This document shows, piece by piece, positions 36,406 through 46,219 of a DNA stretch of 64,000 nucleotides (within the stretch, counting starts at the first letter, position 1; each line of letters opens with the position of its first letter). Source of the stretch: Streptomyces roseifaciens (GTDB lineage Bacteria; Actinomycetota; Actinomycetes; Streptomycetales; Streptomycetaceae); assembly GCF_001445655.1 (NCBI RefSeq), contig NZ_LNBE01000001.1:1811-65810 (forward strand), read 5' to 3'. The notes under the pieces are model-generated. The model had not been told where the DNA came from, made no database searches, and saw nothing but the letters and a program-made list of their open reading frames with translations. The position numbers and the translations under genes are program-made.

Positions 36406-37763
36406 CGGCTTCGGTACCTCTCGCCGATCCGCTCCGCCATCTTCTGCGACTTCCGCAGGGACGTCGCGACGGATTGCCGACCGGCGATCGCGGCACTGAT
36501 CTCCCGTGACACCTTGGTGCCCAGGTCCGAGAACTCCGGGATCCCGACGAACTGGATGCCCGGGGCGGGCCTCGGCTGGGTTCCCGGACGCCATGGGTCG
36601 GTGGCGGCGATCGAGGCGCGCGTGACGTCCCAGAAGGCTGCAGCGGCCTGGCGGTACGGCCGGCTCTCGTACGTCGAGGCGCGCTTGCCGGCAGGGACGC
36701 CGGCCCAGCCGGCCTCCCTGCCGACGAGCGCTTCGTATTCCTTGCCGGACGCCCAGGAGATGAACTTCCATGCCTTGTCCGGATTCCGGGACGCCTTCTG
36801 CAGGCCCCACGCCCAGGTGTAGAGCCAGCCGGAGGAGGCGGTCCGCTCCACGGGGGCGGGCGCGTAGCCGATCCTGCCCTTCACCGGGGACCCGGCGGCC
36901 TCGAGCGGCCCGGCGGCGGCCGTGGCGTCGTACCACATGGCGGCCCGGCCCTGGACGACACCGTTGAGGCACTCGGCGTAACCGGACTGGGCGGCGCCCT
37001 TCTCGCCGTGCTCGCGCACCAGACGGACGTAGAACTCGGTCGCCCTCACGAACTCCGGCGCGGTCAGCCGCGCCTGCCAGTCCTTGGTGAACCACGTGCC
37101 GCCGAAGGTGTTCACGACGGTGGTGAGCGGCGCGATGACCTCTCCCCAGCCGGGTTGGCCCCGCAGGCAGATGCCCCGCATGCCCTTTCGCGCGCCGTCC
37201 ACGGCCGCGGCCAGGTCCGCGACCTGGTGCCAGGTGGGGTGAGCGGGCATGGTCAGGCCCTTCTCCGCGAAGACGTCCTTGCGGTACATCAGGAAGGACG
37301 ACTCACCGTAGAACGGCACCCCGTAGAGCCTGCCGTCGTCGGCGGTCAGCGACCGGCGCACGGGATCGAGGAGGTCGGCCCGGTCGAAGGTGCTGTCCTC
37401 GGCCGCGTACGGGTCCAGGGGGCGCAGCCAGCCGTTCCGGGCGTAGAACGGGACCTCGAAGTTGCTGATGGTCGCCACGTCGTACTGGCCGGCTTGATTG
37501 GCGAAGTCCTGCCCGGCCTTGTCCCGGACGTCGTTCTCGGGCAGCGTCGTGAAGTTCACCTCGATACCGGTGTCCTTCGTGAAGTGCGCCGCGGTGAGCT
37601 TGCGGAGCTCGACCATCTGCGGGTTGTTGACCATGAGGACGTCGACGGCGCCGCCGCGGGGCGAGGAGGCGGCGCCGCCCGCGCCGGCGCATCCCGCGAG
37701 CAGTCCGGCTGCCACTGCCGATGCCATCGCCGTGCGAACGCGGCGTACGGTCCTGTGCGCCAA
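36402..37763 (-). CDS. Sugar (alcohol)-binding lipoprotein
   Basis: A 453-residue extracellular solute-binding protein of family 1. The lipobox LLAGC has Cys25. The mature part has VDVLMVNNPQMVELRKL, GVPFYGESSFLMYRKDVF and PDKAWKFISWASG, all typical of sugar-binding components; the pairing with a polyol dehydrogenase suggests sorbitol, mannitol or a similar substrate. It starts 26 bp after the DeoR regulator stop, probably in the same transcript. Confidence 0.92.
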   Translation of the reverse strand: MAHRTVRRVRTAMASAVAAGLLAGCAGAGGAASSPRGGAVDVLMVNNPQMVELRKLTAAHFTKDTGIEVNFTTLPENDVRDKAGQDFANQAGQYDVATISNFEVPFYARNGWLRPLDPYAAEDSTFDRADLLDPVRRSLTADDGRLYGVPFYGESSFLMYRKDVFAEKGLTMPAHPTWHQVADLAAAVDGARKGMRGICLRGQPGWGEVIAPLTTVVNTFGGTWFTKDWQARLTAPEFVRATEFYVRLVREHGEKGAAQSGYAECLNGVVQGRAAMWYDATAAAGPLEAAGSPVKGRIGYAPAPVERTASSGWLYTWAWGLQKASRNPDKAWKFISWASGKEYEALVGREAGWAGVPAGKRASTYESRPYRQAAAAFWDVTRASIAATDPWRPGTQPRPAPGIQFVGIPEFSDLGTKVSREISAAIAGRQSVATSLRKSQKMAERIGERYRSR

Positions 37764-37789
37764 GGCAGCTCCTGGTGTCCTGGGGCCCT

Positions 37790-38551
37790 TCAGACCCTGA
37801 TGACCTGGGGGCCCATGAGGGAGTAGCGATGAGCCTCCGGCAGGGGCAGAGCCGTGTCCGTGATGATCGTTTCAAAGTCGGACACCTCCGCGAACCGGCA
37901 GAAGCTGCCGGCCCCGAATTTGGTGTGCACACCGGCGAACACGCGGCGCCGCGACACCCGGACGGCTTGCGCCTTCACCTCGCTGACCACGGGATCGGGC
38001 GTGGTCAGTCCGTGTTCGCGGGAGATGCCGTTGGCGCCGATGAACGCGAGATCGATCACGAACCCGGACAGCATGTGCGTGGTCCAGTGCCCGACGGTCG
38101 CCAAGGTGCCGCCGCGCACTCGGCCGCCGAGCAGCAGCACGGTGATCGGATCGATGTTCGCCAGCGAGGTCGCCGTTGCGAGGGACGCCGTGATCACGGT
38201 GAGGGGGCGGACGCGGGGCAGTGCCTGAGCGATGAGCTGGGGCGTGAAGCCCTCGTCGACGAAGATCGTTTCCGCGTCGCCCACCAGGTCCCCGGCGGCT
38301 GTCGCGATGCGATGCTTCTCCGGCACGTGCCGGGTGGTGCGGAAGGCCAGGGTGGTCTCGTAGCCGGCGCTCTCGACGGGATACGCTCCGCCGTGCGTGC
38401 GCCGCACCAGCCCGTGCGCCTCCATGATGCTCAGGTCCCGGCGGATCGTCTCCCTCGCCACACCGAAGTCGGCGGCGAGCTTGCCGACGTCCACCGATCC
38501 GGTCCGGCGCGCCAGTTCCAGGACCCCCCTGCGGCGTTCCTCCGCGTCCAT
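37790..38551 (-). CDS. DeoR-family transcriptional regulator
   Basis: A 253-residue repressor. The N-terminal winged HTH (RRGVLELARRTGSVDVGKLA, then FGVARETIRRDLSIME) is followed by a sugar-phosphate-isomerase-like sensor domain with DEGFTPQLIAQALP and GANGISREHGLTTPDP. It is the first gene of the polyol uptake operon and should respond to a phosphorylated or oxidised sugar. A decayed relative lies at 20985-21185. Confidence 0.93.
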   Translation of the reverse strand: MDAEERRRGVLELARRTGSVDVGKLAADFGVARETIRRDLSIMEAHGLVRRTHGGAYPVESAGYETTLAFRTTRHVPEKHRIATAAGDLVGDAETIFVDEGFTPQLIAQALPRVRPLTVITASLATATSLANIDPITVLLLGGRVRGGTLATVGHWTTHMLSGFVIDLAFIGANGISREHGLTTPDPVVSEVKAQAVRVSRRRVFAGVHTKFGAGSFCRFAEVSDFETIITDTALPLPEAHRYSLMGPQVIRV

Positions 38552-38614
38552 GGCACGCCCCCGTTCGTCTGTGGTGGTGCCACGATGCCCGTTCGGGCTT
38601 CCTCGTGTGTTTTA

Positions 38615-38633
38615 CAAGTGCCTCGGCCACTTG
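38615..38633. promoter_or_regulatory. Candidate DeoR operator CAAGTG-N7-CACTTG
   Basis: A perfect 6-bp inverted repeat lies 64-82 bp upstream of the DeoR start, next to a TTTTAC stretch. The position fits autoregulation of the operon. It is inferred from symmetry and position only. Confidence 0.4.
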
Positions 38634-38808
38634 GCCAAGACCGGCGCGGCGCCGTTCGTGCCCGAAGGTGCCCGTTGCCGGAAGGGGCCCGTCGGTGCCG
38701 GGCTGCAGCGGCGCCCCGGACACGCCGCCGGGCACGCCCGGATCCTCCTCGGGAGCAGCCGTTTCGTGACTGTTCCTCTCGTTCCGCTTTCGTCCCGGGC
38801 CCGCCGGC

Positions 38809-40470
<1,662 letters not shown>

Positions 40471-40829
40471 GGCATCGGCTCCCGTGATCGGTTGAGGTGT
40501 TTCCTGGTTGATACCGCACCGAGCCGGTTTCGCTCTCCGCCGGTGACAAGCATGGCCGATATGCGCGCAAGCGGTTCCGCGCCGGGTCCGTGGAGGTGGG
40601 GCGGGCCAAGGCTTGTCATTTCCGCTCCGGACGTCCTTCCGGGCATCTCTCAACGCTTCTACGGGCAATCCTGGAAATCATTCGGGCATCCCGTGTAAAC
40701 CGTCCACTTGGTCGGCGTCCCGCCCTGGATCCGGCCAAAACGACAACCATCGATTGACCCGCTTCCGCGCACGATGTCACCCTCCTTCTGCGCGACATCA
40801 CACTCCTCCCAGCGCTCGATGAGGTCACA
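40471..40829. other. Divergent promoter region between pyrG and the flavoenzyme operon
   Basis: This 359-bp gap must carry the start signals for both directions. It has an AT-richer centre (40660-40760) with TTGACC at 40755 as a possible -35 for the rightward operon. A GAGG ribosome site at 40821-40824 precedes the TTG start at 40830. No gene is seen inside. Confidence 0.5.
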
Positions 40830-41369
40830 TTGCCAGGCGAGTCAGGAACCGCAACACTGCCCGGTCAATGCACACCGGAGACCTTCCGGGCCACGCTCGG
40901 ATTCTTCTGTTCCGGTATTACCGTAGTCACCGCGGTGGCGCCCTCGGGTCCGGTCGGATTCACCTGCCAGGCCTTTTCGGCGCTCTCCTTGAATCCGCCG
41001 CAAGTGCTCCTCTGCCCCGGCCGGACGTCCACGACGTGGCCGGCGATCAGGTCGGTCGGCTCCTTCTGCGTCAACGTCCTGGCAGAGGACCAGGCCCCGA
41101 TCAGCGACCGGTTCGCCCGGGCCGGGGGCGGTAGGTTCGAGGGGGTGGAATGGACATGTTCCGCAGGCGGCCTGCCGGTGCTGCACGGGGTCGCCGCGTG
41201 GATCGAATGCGGTCTCCGGTCGGAGTACCCCGGCGGGGACCACACCATTGTCCGGGGCGACGTACGCCGGCTCGGCGCGATCCCCGGCAGTCATCCTCTG
41301 CTGTATTTCCGCGGACAGTACACCCGGATCGCCGAACCGCCCGCAGATCCGGGCGGCCCGGATATATGA
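40830..41369 (+). CDS. Flavin reductase (RutF/HpaC-like)
   Basis: A 179-residue flavin reductase-domain protein: FRATLGFFCSGITVVTA opens the split barrel, GFTCQAFSALSLNPPQVLLC is the flavin-binding region, and FCVNVLAEDQ follows. It would reduce FMN with NAD(P)H and pass it to the luciferase-like monooxygenase encoded 2.3 kb downstream in the same operon. A TTG start with GAGG five bases upstream is chosen; no ATG/GTG fits as well. Confidence 0.9.
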   Translation: MPGESGTATLPGQCTPETFRATLGFFCSGITVVTAVAPSGPVGFTCQAFSALSLNPPQVLLCPGRTSTTWPAIRSVGSFCVNVLAEDQAPISDRFARAGGGRFEGVEWTCSAGGLPVLHGVAAWIECGLRSEYPGGDHTIVRGDVRRLGAIPGSHPLLYFRGQYTRIAEPPADPGGPDI

Positions 41370-41413
41370 CCTGCTGTCATTCGCACAGATTCCATCAGCA
41401 AGGAGCAGAAACA

Positions 41414-41959
41414 GTGATCACCACGCACGGCCAGCCCGGGCCGCTCACCGGCCTCGATGTCTTCATAGGCGGCCCGATCCAGCACGCCATACTTCCGAAC
41501 GGATTCGTCGGGCAGCTCCAGGACGCCATTTCCACGGCGATCCGGACCGTCCGGGAATCCGGCGGGAATGTCTTCTCCGCCCATGCCGTGGAGCAGTTCG
41601 GTGCGAAGACGGCGTCCTTCACACCGGACCAGGTCTCGGTACGTGACTACCGCTGGATGCAGAAGTGCGATGTCTTTGTTCCGATTCTTCCCGTGCTGGA
41701 CGACCGGACACTGCGCCGCACCGACGGCACCCACGTCGAACTGGGTTGGGCGACGGCCATGGGTCGTCCGGTCGTCCTCATCACGACACAGCCCTTCGTC
41801 GACTCGGCCAGCCACCTCCTGAAGGGGCTGCACCGGGTCGGTGCAGTGCACACCATCGACTTCGACGAGTTCAGCGGCAGTCCCGGGCTTCTCATCGGCT
41901 CCGTTCTCGAGGCCACTCGGCAGCAACGCGAAGCCGTCGGGGCCGGGATCCCCGCCTAG
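41414..41959 (+). CDS. Nucleoside 2-deoxyribosyltransferase-fold protein (N-glycosidase candidate)
   Basis: A 181-residue protein of the nucleoside 2-deoxyribosyltransferase superfamily. LDVFIGGPIQ opens the fold, SAHAVEQFGA follows, RDYRWMQKCDVFVPILPV leads to the catalytic Glu109 in GTHVELGWATAMGRP. In antibiotic clusters this superfamily includes MilB and BlsM, which split CMP-type nucleotides to the free base. The GTG at 41414 has AAGGAGC upstream. Beside CTP synthase, a cytosine nucleotide is an attractive but unproven substrate. Confidence 0.85.
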   Translation: MITTHGQPGPLTGLDVFIGGPIQHAILPNGFVGQLQDAISTAIRTVRESGGNVFSAHAVEQFGAKTASFTPDQVSVRDYRWMQKCDVFVPILPVLDDRTLRRTDGTHVELGWATAMGRPVVLITTQPFVDSASHLLKGLHRVGAVHTIDFDEFSGSPGLLIGSVLEATRQQREAVGAGIPA

Positions 41960-41981
41960 AGACCGCAGACAGGAGGACCAT

Positions 41982-42845
41982 GTGTCCGCTGCTCACGTTC
42001 TGGGCATGAGGATCAGGAACACGGTGATCGTCGGGTCCGGGCTGCTCACCGACCAGGAGCGCAACATCCGCAGGCTTCTCGAGACCGGAGCCGGCGCGGT
42101 CGTCACCAAGACCATCCATCCCAGCCCGCCCACGGACCTCGACGAGCGGCTCGTACGGCTGCCCACGGGCATGCTCAACAGCACCACGTACTCGAAACGA
42201 CCGGTCGGCAGCTGGCTGGCGGCACTTCGCTCCTTCGCACAGGACGATCTGCCGGTCATCGCCTCCCTGCACGCCGGCTCGCCCGAGGAACTGGGCGCGC
42301 TCGCGGCGGAGGTGCAGACGACCGGTTGCCGGGCGCTCGAACTCGGCATCTCCTGCCTGAACGAGGAGTCGGGTCTCGAGGAGGACACTCCCGACCGCGT
42401 CCACGCCTACACCTCCGTCACGCGTTCCCGTACGTCGCTGCCCTTCTCCGTGAAGCTGGCCGTCGGTGAGGGGCTGGCGGACCGGACACGCGCCGCGTTG
42501 GCGGGCGGGGCCGACGCCGTCACGGTGAGCGACACGATCCCAGGAGCCGCGATCTCCCCGGCCACGGGTGAGCCGGAGCTGGGGGGCGCCTTCGGCTACT
42601 CCGGCCCCGGCATCAAACCGCTCGTGCTGGCGGCGATCTGGCGACTGCGGGCCCGTGGTTTCGATCTCCCGATCCTGGGCTGCGGAGGCGTGGCGTCGGG
42701 GCGCGACGTCGCCGACTACCTGGCCGTCGGTGCCAATGCCGTACAGGTCTACACGGCTCTGCACACGGACATGCACGCGACACTGGACCGCATCGTCACC
42801 GAGTCCGCCGGGATCACGGCCGCTGCCCTGGAGGAGACCTCGTGA
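41982..42845 (+). CDS. Dihydroorotate dehydrogenase-like FMN protein (PyrD/PreA superfamily)
   Basis: A 287-residue FMN TIM-barrel resembling class 1 dihydroorotate dehydrogenase or the pyrimidine-reducing half of dihydropyrimidine dehydrogenase. LGMRIRNTVIVGSG opens the barrel, and the active-site loop reads ELGISCLNEESG, keeping the catalytic Cys of class 1. The C-terminal phosphate site is CGGVASGRDVADYLAVGANAVQVYTAL. No PyrK-type electron-transfer partner is present. The GTG at 41982, five bases after AGGAGG, is preferred over an out-of-frame ATG at 41980. Its substrate is probably a pyrimidine-like or other cyclic amide. Confidence 0.85.
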   Translation: MSAAHVLGMRIRNTVIVGSGLLTDQERNIRRLLETGAGAVVTKTIHPSPPTDLDERLVRLPTGMLNSTTYSKRPVGSWLAALRSFAQDDLPVIASLHAGSPEELGALAAEVQTTGCRALELGISCLNEESGLEEDTPDRVHAYTSVTRSRTSLPFSVKLAVGEGLADRTRAALAGGADAVTVSDTIPGAAISPATGEPELGGAFGYSGPGIKPLVLAAIWRLRARGFDLPILGCGGVASGRDVADYLAVGANAVQVYTALHTDMHATLDRIVTESAGITAAALEETS

Positions 42846-43681
42846 GCCCCGAACCGCCACAGGTGGCCGCGTTCGACGAACTCACCAGCCCTCAGGTCAG
42901 GGAGAGCGTCTCCTCCTACCGCACACTGGTCTGGCCGATCGGGGCCACGGAGCAGCACGGCCCGCACCTGCCGCTCTCCGTGGACTCCATCCTGGCCGAG
43001 GAGTTCGCCCGCCAGATCGCCGCGGACCTGGGCGGACTCACCCTTCCCGTCCAGCCGGTCGCGGCCCGCTCGCTGCCGCAGAGCGGTGGTGGCCTCTCCT
43101 TCCCCGGCACGTTGTACGTGCGGGGCGACACACTCGTCCGATTCCTGCGGGACGCGTTCGCCTCTCTGCTGACGCTGCCCTTCCTCCGCCTGGTCGTGGT
43201 CAACGGGCACTACGAGAACGAACCGTTCATCTTCGAGGCCCTGGACCAGCTGCGGCAGGACGGAGCGGCCGAGGGGAAGGAGATCTTCGCCTTCAGCTGG
43301 TGGAGCGTCGTCCAGGAGTCCTGGCTCACCGCCGAGTTCCCGTCCTTCCCGGGCTGGCACGCCGAGCACGCCGGGCTGACCGAGACGAGTCTGATGCTCT
43401 ACCTGCGCCCGGACCTGGTGAGGGACGACCGGCCCGACCACGACCACCCGCCCCGCAACGGTGTGTACCTGCACCCCATCGACACGGAACGGACCACCAA
43501 CCACGGCATCCTGTCGCCCACGTCGGGCTCGAGCGCGGCCTTGGGGGAGAAGCTGTTCCGGCATGTGACCGAGGAGGCCGTCGGCCTGATCCGGGACGGC
43601 GACGGACTGCTGTTCGCCCGCACCCGGCCGGACCGGCGCGCGGCGGCCGCCGAGAGCGGAGGGAAGACGCGTGACGCGTAA
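42842..43681 (+). CDS. Creatininase-family amidohydrolase
   Basis: A 279-residue metal-dependent amidohydrolase. The family motifs are PIGATEQHGPHLPLSVDS, NGHYENEPFIFEAL (NGHxxN metal site) and WHAEHAGLTETSLMLYL (HAGxxETS). Members open cyclic amides (creatinine) or cleave formamides in pterin/flavin and nucleoside pathways. The GTG start overlaps the upstream stop (GTGA), and the end overlaps the monooxygenase start. It probably hydrolyses a ring or amide made by the neighbouring flavoenzymes. Confidence 0.92.
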   Translation: MSPEPPQVAAFDELTSPQVRESVSSYRTLVWPIGATEQHGPHLPLSVDSILAEEFARQIAADLGGLTLPVQPVAARSLPQSGGGLSFPGTLYVRGDTLVRFLRDAFASLLTLPFLRLVVVNGHYENEPFIFEALDQLRQDGAAEGKEIFAFSWWSVVQESWLTAEFPSFPGWHAEHAGLTETSLMLYLRPDLVRDDRPDHDHPPRNGVYLHPIDTERTTNHGILSPTSGSSAALGEKLFRHVTEEAVGLIRDGDGLLFARTRPDRRAAAAESGGKTRDA

Positions 43682-44984
43682 GTTCCATCTCGCCTTCATC
43701 TTCAACTTCACCCCCGACGACTGGCAGGGCCCCTTCGGCACAGGAGGAGCGCCCTGGGACGGGAAGTTCCACACCGAGGTCGCCCAGGCCCTGGAACGCG
43801 CATGCTTCGACTACGTCATCGTCGAGGACAAGCTGATGGTTCCCGAGAGCTACGGCGGATCATCGGAGGCAGCCCTGAGACAGGCCATGTCAGTGCCCAA
43901 ACACGACCCGGTCCCGTTGGCCGTGGCCATGGGGCTCGCCACCTCCCACCTGGGCATCGTCGCCACCCTGTCCACGCTGGCCTACCCGCCGTTCATGACG
44001 GCGCGCCTCGCCTCGACGATGGACAGCATGCTGGGCGGGCGCTTCGGCTGGAACATCGTCACCAGCGCCGAGACCCTGGCGGCACAGAACTTCGGCATGA
44101 CCGAGCTGCCGCCGCGCAACGTCCGCTACGAAATGGCGGACGAATACGTGGACGTCGTCCGGCAGCTCTTCGCCTCCTGGGACCGGGACGCGGTCGTCCT
44201 GGACCGGGAGAACGGCATCTACGCCGATCACACCAAGGTCCGGCCGATCCATTTCAAGGGCAAACACTTCAGCGTGCGCGGACCGCTCAACACCGTGCCC
44301 TCGCCCCAGCACCGCCCCGCCTTCATCCAGGCCGGTGCCTCGCCCCGCGGGCGCGTCTTCGCCGCACGCAACGCGGACTCCGTCATCGCCATCGCCAACG
44401 GTGTCGACGGCATGCGGGAGTTCCGTGCCGACGTACGTCGGCACGCCGAGGATTTCGGCCGCGACCCCGACGGCGTCAAAGTGCTGTTCTGCGTCACCCC
44501 GGTCCTGGGCGAGACCGAGCAGGACGCCCGGGACAAGCAGGCCCGCATGGTGTCCTCCCCGCAATTCATCCACGACATCCTCGCCCAGACCTCGGCGCTC
44601 ACCGAGATCGACTTCGCGCAGTTCGACCTCGACAAGCCCCTGCCCCACCGGCTGGAGACCAACGGCGAACAAGGATCGCTCGACCAATTCCAGCAATGGG
44701 GCAGCGGAAAGACCCTGCGGGAGCTGGTCGCCGACTCCGCCGGCGGCCTGGTGTCGTCGGTGGAACTGGTCGGAACGCCGGATCAGGTGGCGACGCGCAT
44801 GGGCGAGGTCATGGCGGAGGTCGGCGGCGACGGTTTCATGATCACCACCCCACTGCTGCGCTTGAACCGCCGGTACGTCGCGGAGGTCACCGACGGACTC
44901 GTCCCCGCGCTCCAGCGCCTGGGCCTCACCCGTACGGCCTATGCCACCGGCCGCACCCTGAAGGAGAACCTCGGGGAATTCTGA
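43671..44984 (+). CDS. Two-component flavin monooxygenase, NtaA/SnaA/DszA family
   Basis: A 437-residue FMNH2-dependent monooxygenase of the NtaA/DszA type (class C flavin monooxygenases). KFHLAFIFNFTPDDWQGPFG opens the barrel, GGRFGWNIVTSAETLAAQNF is diagnostic, and HFKGKHFSVRGPLN follows; near the C-terminus are VELVGTPDQVA and FMITTPLL. RutA, which oxygenates uracil, is a smaller relative. Reduced flavin should come from the reductase at the operon head. The GTG start overlaps the creatininase gene by 11 bp, giving tight coupling. Confidence 0.93.
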   Translation: MTRKFHLAFIFNFTPDDWQGPFGTGGAPWDGKFHTEVAQALERACFDYVIVEDKLMVPESYGGSSEAALRQAMSVPKHDPVPLAVAMGLATSHLGIVATLSTLAYPPFMTARLASTMDSMLGGRFGWNIVTSAETLAAQNFGMTELPPRNVRYEMADEYVDVVRQLFASWDRDAVVLDRENGIYADHTKVRPIHFKGKHFSVRGPLNTVPSPQHRPAFIQAGASPRGRVFAARNADSVIAIANGVDGMREFRADVRRHAEDFGRDPDGVKVLFCVTPVLGETEQDARDKQARMVSSPQFIHDILAQTSALTEIDFAQFDLDKPLPHRLETNGEQGSLDQFQQWGSGKTLRELVADSAGGLVSSVELVGTPDQVATRMGEVMAEVGGDGFMITTPLLRLNRRYVAEVTDGLVPALQRLGLTRTAYATGRTLKENLGEF

Positions 44985-45079
44985 CCACCCCCGGGCGGCG
45001 CCGCCACGCCGCAGCCTGCCCGCCCGGCTCGACGCATCTCCGGGCGGGCACGGCAGGCCGGACGACTGACGCAGGAGAC

Positions 45080-45694
45080 ATGCCGATGACACCGCCCGGC
45101 TCCGCGCTACGACTGGACACCGTGGCTCAGGATCTGCTGTTCCGGCAGGCACATTCCACCCACACCTTCACCGACGAACCCGTGACCGACAAGACCATCC
45201 AGGCTGTCTACGACCTGGTCAAGTACGGTCCCACCGCCTTCAACCAGCAACCGCTGCGCGTGGTGCTCGTGCGTTCCCACGAGGCCCGCCGGAAGCTGGT
45301 CGGGCACATGGCTCGCGGAAACCGCGAGAAGACCGCGCGGTCACCACTGGTCGCCATTCTCGCGGGAGACCGCGACTTCCACACCGAACTCCCCGAACAA
45401 TTCCCCCTGTTCCCGGATGCGGCCACGCGCTTCTACGCCGACCCCGCCGTTCGGGAACGGTCAGCCGAGTTCAACGGTGCCTTGCAAGTCGCCTACTTCA
45501 TCGTCGGGATCCGGGCGGCCGGACTGGCAGCGGGGCCGATGTCCGGTTTCGACGCCATCGGCATCAACAAGGAATTCTTCGCGGAGAGCGCGCATTTCGT
45601 GCTGGCCGTGGTGAACATCGGCTGGCCGCCCAAGGGTGTCCGGCATTCCCGCGGCCCGCGCCTGGACTTCCAGCAGGTGTTCACCACGGCCTGA
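45080..45694 (+). CDS. RutE-like nitroreductase-family reductase
   Basis: A 204-residue FMN protein of the nitroreductase fold closely resembling RutE (malonic semialdehyde reductase) of the uracil-degrading Rut pathway. FRQAHSTHTFTDEPVTDKTI, VYDLVKYGPTAFNQQPLRVV, GNREKTARSPLVAILAGDRD and RAAGLAAGPMSGFD match RutE landmarks. Either ATG 45080 or 45086 could start it. It is 95 bp after the monooxygenase, in the same direction. It probably reduces a small carbonyl or an enone-like product. Confidence 0.88.
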   Translation: MPMTPPGSALRLDTVAQDLLFRQAHSTHTFTDEPVTDKTIQAVYDLVKYGPTAFNQQPLRVVLVRSHEARRKLVGHMARGNREKTARSPLVAILAGDRDFHTELPEQFPLFPDAATRFYADPAVRERSAEFNGALQVAYFIVGIRAAGLAAGPMSGFDAIGINKEFFAESAHFVLAVVNIGWPPKGVRHSRGPRLDFQQVFTTA

Positions 45695-45772
45695 GCCGAG
45701 CCCGTCCTTGACGAGGACGCCCCGCCCGGGCGCGAGCCCCGGGCCTCGGGGGCGCCCCTGCGGCACCGACCA

Positions 45773-46126
45773 CTACGCCGTCGCGGCGGCCAACTTTTTA
45801 TGCGTATCGCGGTACCAGCGTCCCCATGCGTCGAGCTGAGCCGTGATGGCGTCCAGGCTCCGCCCTGCCTCGGTGAGCGCGTACTCGACGCGCGGCGGCA
45901 CCTCGCGGTGCACGGTCCGCGTGACCAGCCCGTCCGCCTCCAGCTCTCGCAACTGACGAGTGAGCATGCGCTGGGTGATGCGCGGCAGAGCACGCTTCAG
46001 TTCGCTGAAGCGCTGTGTTCCGGTGAGGAGTTGCTTGAGGATCGCCAGCTTCCACCGGCCGCCGAGCACCTCCATTGCAGCCTCAACGGCGCAGTAATCC
46101 GGTGCGTCCTGGATGTTGTCCCGCAT
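45773..46126 (-). CDS. HxlR-family transcriptional regulator
   Basis: A 117-residue winged-helix regulator. DYCAVEAAMEVLGGRWKLAI and RFSELKRALPRITQRMLTRQ are the family signature, and RELEADGLVTRTVH is the wing. The Cys near the N-terminus could be redox-sensitive, as in several HxlR proteins. The start is put at 46126; an upstream Met at 46171 would add 15 residues. It is divergent from the exporter gene, with a palindrome between them. Confidence 0.92.
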   Translation of the reverse strand: MRDNIQDAPDYCAVEAAMEVLGGRWKLAILKQLLTGTQRFSELKRALPRITQRMLTRQLRELEADGLVTRTVHREVPPRVEYALTEAGRSLDAITAQLDAWGRWYRDTHKKLAAATA

Positions 46127-46177
46127 CGAGTCCACCCCCAAGTCGGTATACAGAATGGTACTACGGCACATTCATGA

Positions 46178-46193
46178 CCGTACTTGTACGGTA
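46178..46193. promoter_or_regulatory. Palindrome ACCGTAC-TT-GTACGGT, HxlR operator candidate
   Basis: A perfect 7-bp inverted repeat with a 2-bp centre lies in the divergent gap, 26 bp before the exporter ATG and 52 bp before the HxlR start. Divergent layout plus symmetry makes it the best operator candidate for the HxlR protein. A second GGTAC-containing element sits at about 46158-46164. Confidence 0.6.
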
Positions 46194-46219
46194 CGGCGGT
46201 AGCGGCCGATAGTGCAGTC

